Shown here: positions 63,683-64,000 of the stretch, one piece after another
Layout of the letters: each line of letters opens with the position of its first letter
Numbering within the stretch: the first letter of the stretch is position 1
Source of the DNA: Nocardia crassostreae
GTDB taxonomy: Bacteria; Actinomycetota; Actinomycetes; Mycobacteriales; Mycobacteriaceae
Direction of reading: 5' to 3'
NCBI RefSeq assembly: GCF_001613405.1
Contig: NZ_BDCH01000003.1
Location: forward strand, 1 to 64,000
DNA: 64,000 nt
Program-made: the position numbers and the translations under genes
Notes under the pieces: generated by a model
Databases searched by the model: none
Told to the model about the DNA's origin: nothing
The model's input: the letters and a program-made list of their open reading frames with translations, nothing else

Positions 63683-64000
63683 TCACGCGGTCGTCGCGCG
63701 CGGGACCGGGAGGCGGCGCGGTAGTTCGGCGATCACGTCCTCGCCGCGAATGCGGCGGACCCACATTTCCGGGCGCAGCGTGATGCGGTGCGCCATGGCC
63801 GGAATGGCCAGGGCCTTCACGTCTTCGGGGACGATGTAGTCGCGATTGTCGAGCAGCGCGCGGGCGCGGGCCATCTGGACGAGGTCGAGTTCGGCGCGCG
63901 GGCTGGCGCCGACCTCCACCTGGGGGTGGCCGCGGGTGGAGGCGGCGAGGGAGACGACATAGCCGACCACATCCGGATGCACGGTGACGTATTCGACGGA
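63683..64000 (-). CDS. MoxR-family AAA ATPase, C-terminal part (partial)
   Basis: 105 visible residues, continuing past the window edge. VVSLAASTRGHPQVEVGASPRA, MARARALLDNRDYIVPEDVKALAIPAMAHRITL is the MoxR lid domain. The Walker motifs lie outside the window. It is upstream of the DUF58 gene, giving the typical MoxR-DUF58 arrangement. Confidence 0.82.
   Translation of the reverse strand, partial: SVEYVTVHPDVVGYVVSLAASTRGHPQVEVGASPRAELDLVQMARARALLDNRDYIVPEDVKALAIPAMAHRITLRPEMWVRRIRGEDVIAELPRRLPVPRATTA

Overview
The window is high-GC actinobacterial chromosome from a mycolic-acid-type organism, most likely Nocardia (Rhodococcus is possible). Reasons: it carries a KstR/KstR2-type cholesterol catabolism locus whose gene order follows M. 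tuberculosis Rv3515c-Rv3564, it encodes mycothiol- and F420-type enzymes and a MAB_1171c-like membrane protein, and it has no PE/PPE genes. Species assignment is inference; no rRNA gene is present.

Layout. 1-3.2 kb: tail of an acyl-CoA dehydrogenase, a mycothiol-dependent isomerase-family gene, a glycosyltransferase, a VOC protein. 2.7-9.3 kb: a KstR-box-controlled divergent block (NTF2-like, ltp3, ltp4 and DUF35 on minus; an F420-type oxidoreductase and fadD19 on plus). 9.4-13.1 kb: SigG-like sigma factor, cyp125 and fadA5. 13.1-17.7 kb: an apparent insertion between fadA5 and the Rv3548c-like SDR, holding an EspR-like HTH gene, ImmA-type protease, MAB_1171c-like membrane protein and a secreted Gly-Ser-Ala repeat protein. 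17.7-23.1 kb: two SDRs divergent from echA20-ipdA-ipdB-ipdC. 23.2-29.8 kb: unrelated genes (SDR, phosphoesterase, CDF transporter, NCS2 permease, YbaB-like, multicopper oxidase). 29.9-41.2 kb: fadA6, kstR2, an unknown gene, ipdF-fadE30 divergent from fadD3-echA-fadE31-fadE32-fadE33. 41.2-47.3 kb: accessory genes (secreted peptide, APC permease, DUF427, sirtuin, AraC regulator with divergent reductase, cupin). 47.4-60 kb: Rv3527-like/kshA, hsaA-hsaD-hsaC-hsaB, glutaredoxin, a toxin-antitoxin-like trio, hsaF-hsaG-hsaE, kstD, chsH3. 60-64 kb: AraC/OruR regulator, a small membrane protein and a DUF58/MoxR group running off the end.

Together the genes cover most of the aerobic 9,10-seco pathway: side-chain activation and oxidation (Cyp125, FadD19, FadA5, ChsH3, Ltp3/4), ring A/B opening (KstD, KshA, HsaA-D), processing of the released C5 acid (HsaE-G), and ring C/D degradation (FadD3, FadE30, IpdF, EchA20, IpdABC, FadE31-33, FadA6). 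KstR-like palindromes (TnnAACnnGTTnnA) sit before the upper-pathway units and KstR2-like palindromes (AnCAAGnnCTTGnT) before the lower-pathway units.

Most notable: (1) a repeated module of about 57 bp with a small hairpin, fused in frame to the start codons of ltp4, ltp3 and ipdB; (2) four 16-bp motifs at exactly 31-bp spacing across the convergent chsH3/araC stops; (3) a repeat array of roughly 110-155 bp units with internal inverted repeats between fadE32 and fadE33; (4) an Ala/Ser/Thr insertion inside FadE32; (5) the XRE/ImmA/MAB_1171c and Gly-Ser-Ala island. Four genes (F420-type oxidoreductase, CDF transporter, multicopper oxidase, fadA6) carry single-position disruptions, which suggests either a draft-quality sequence or recent decay.
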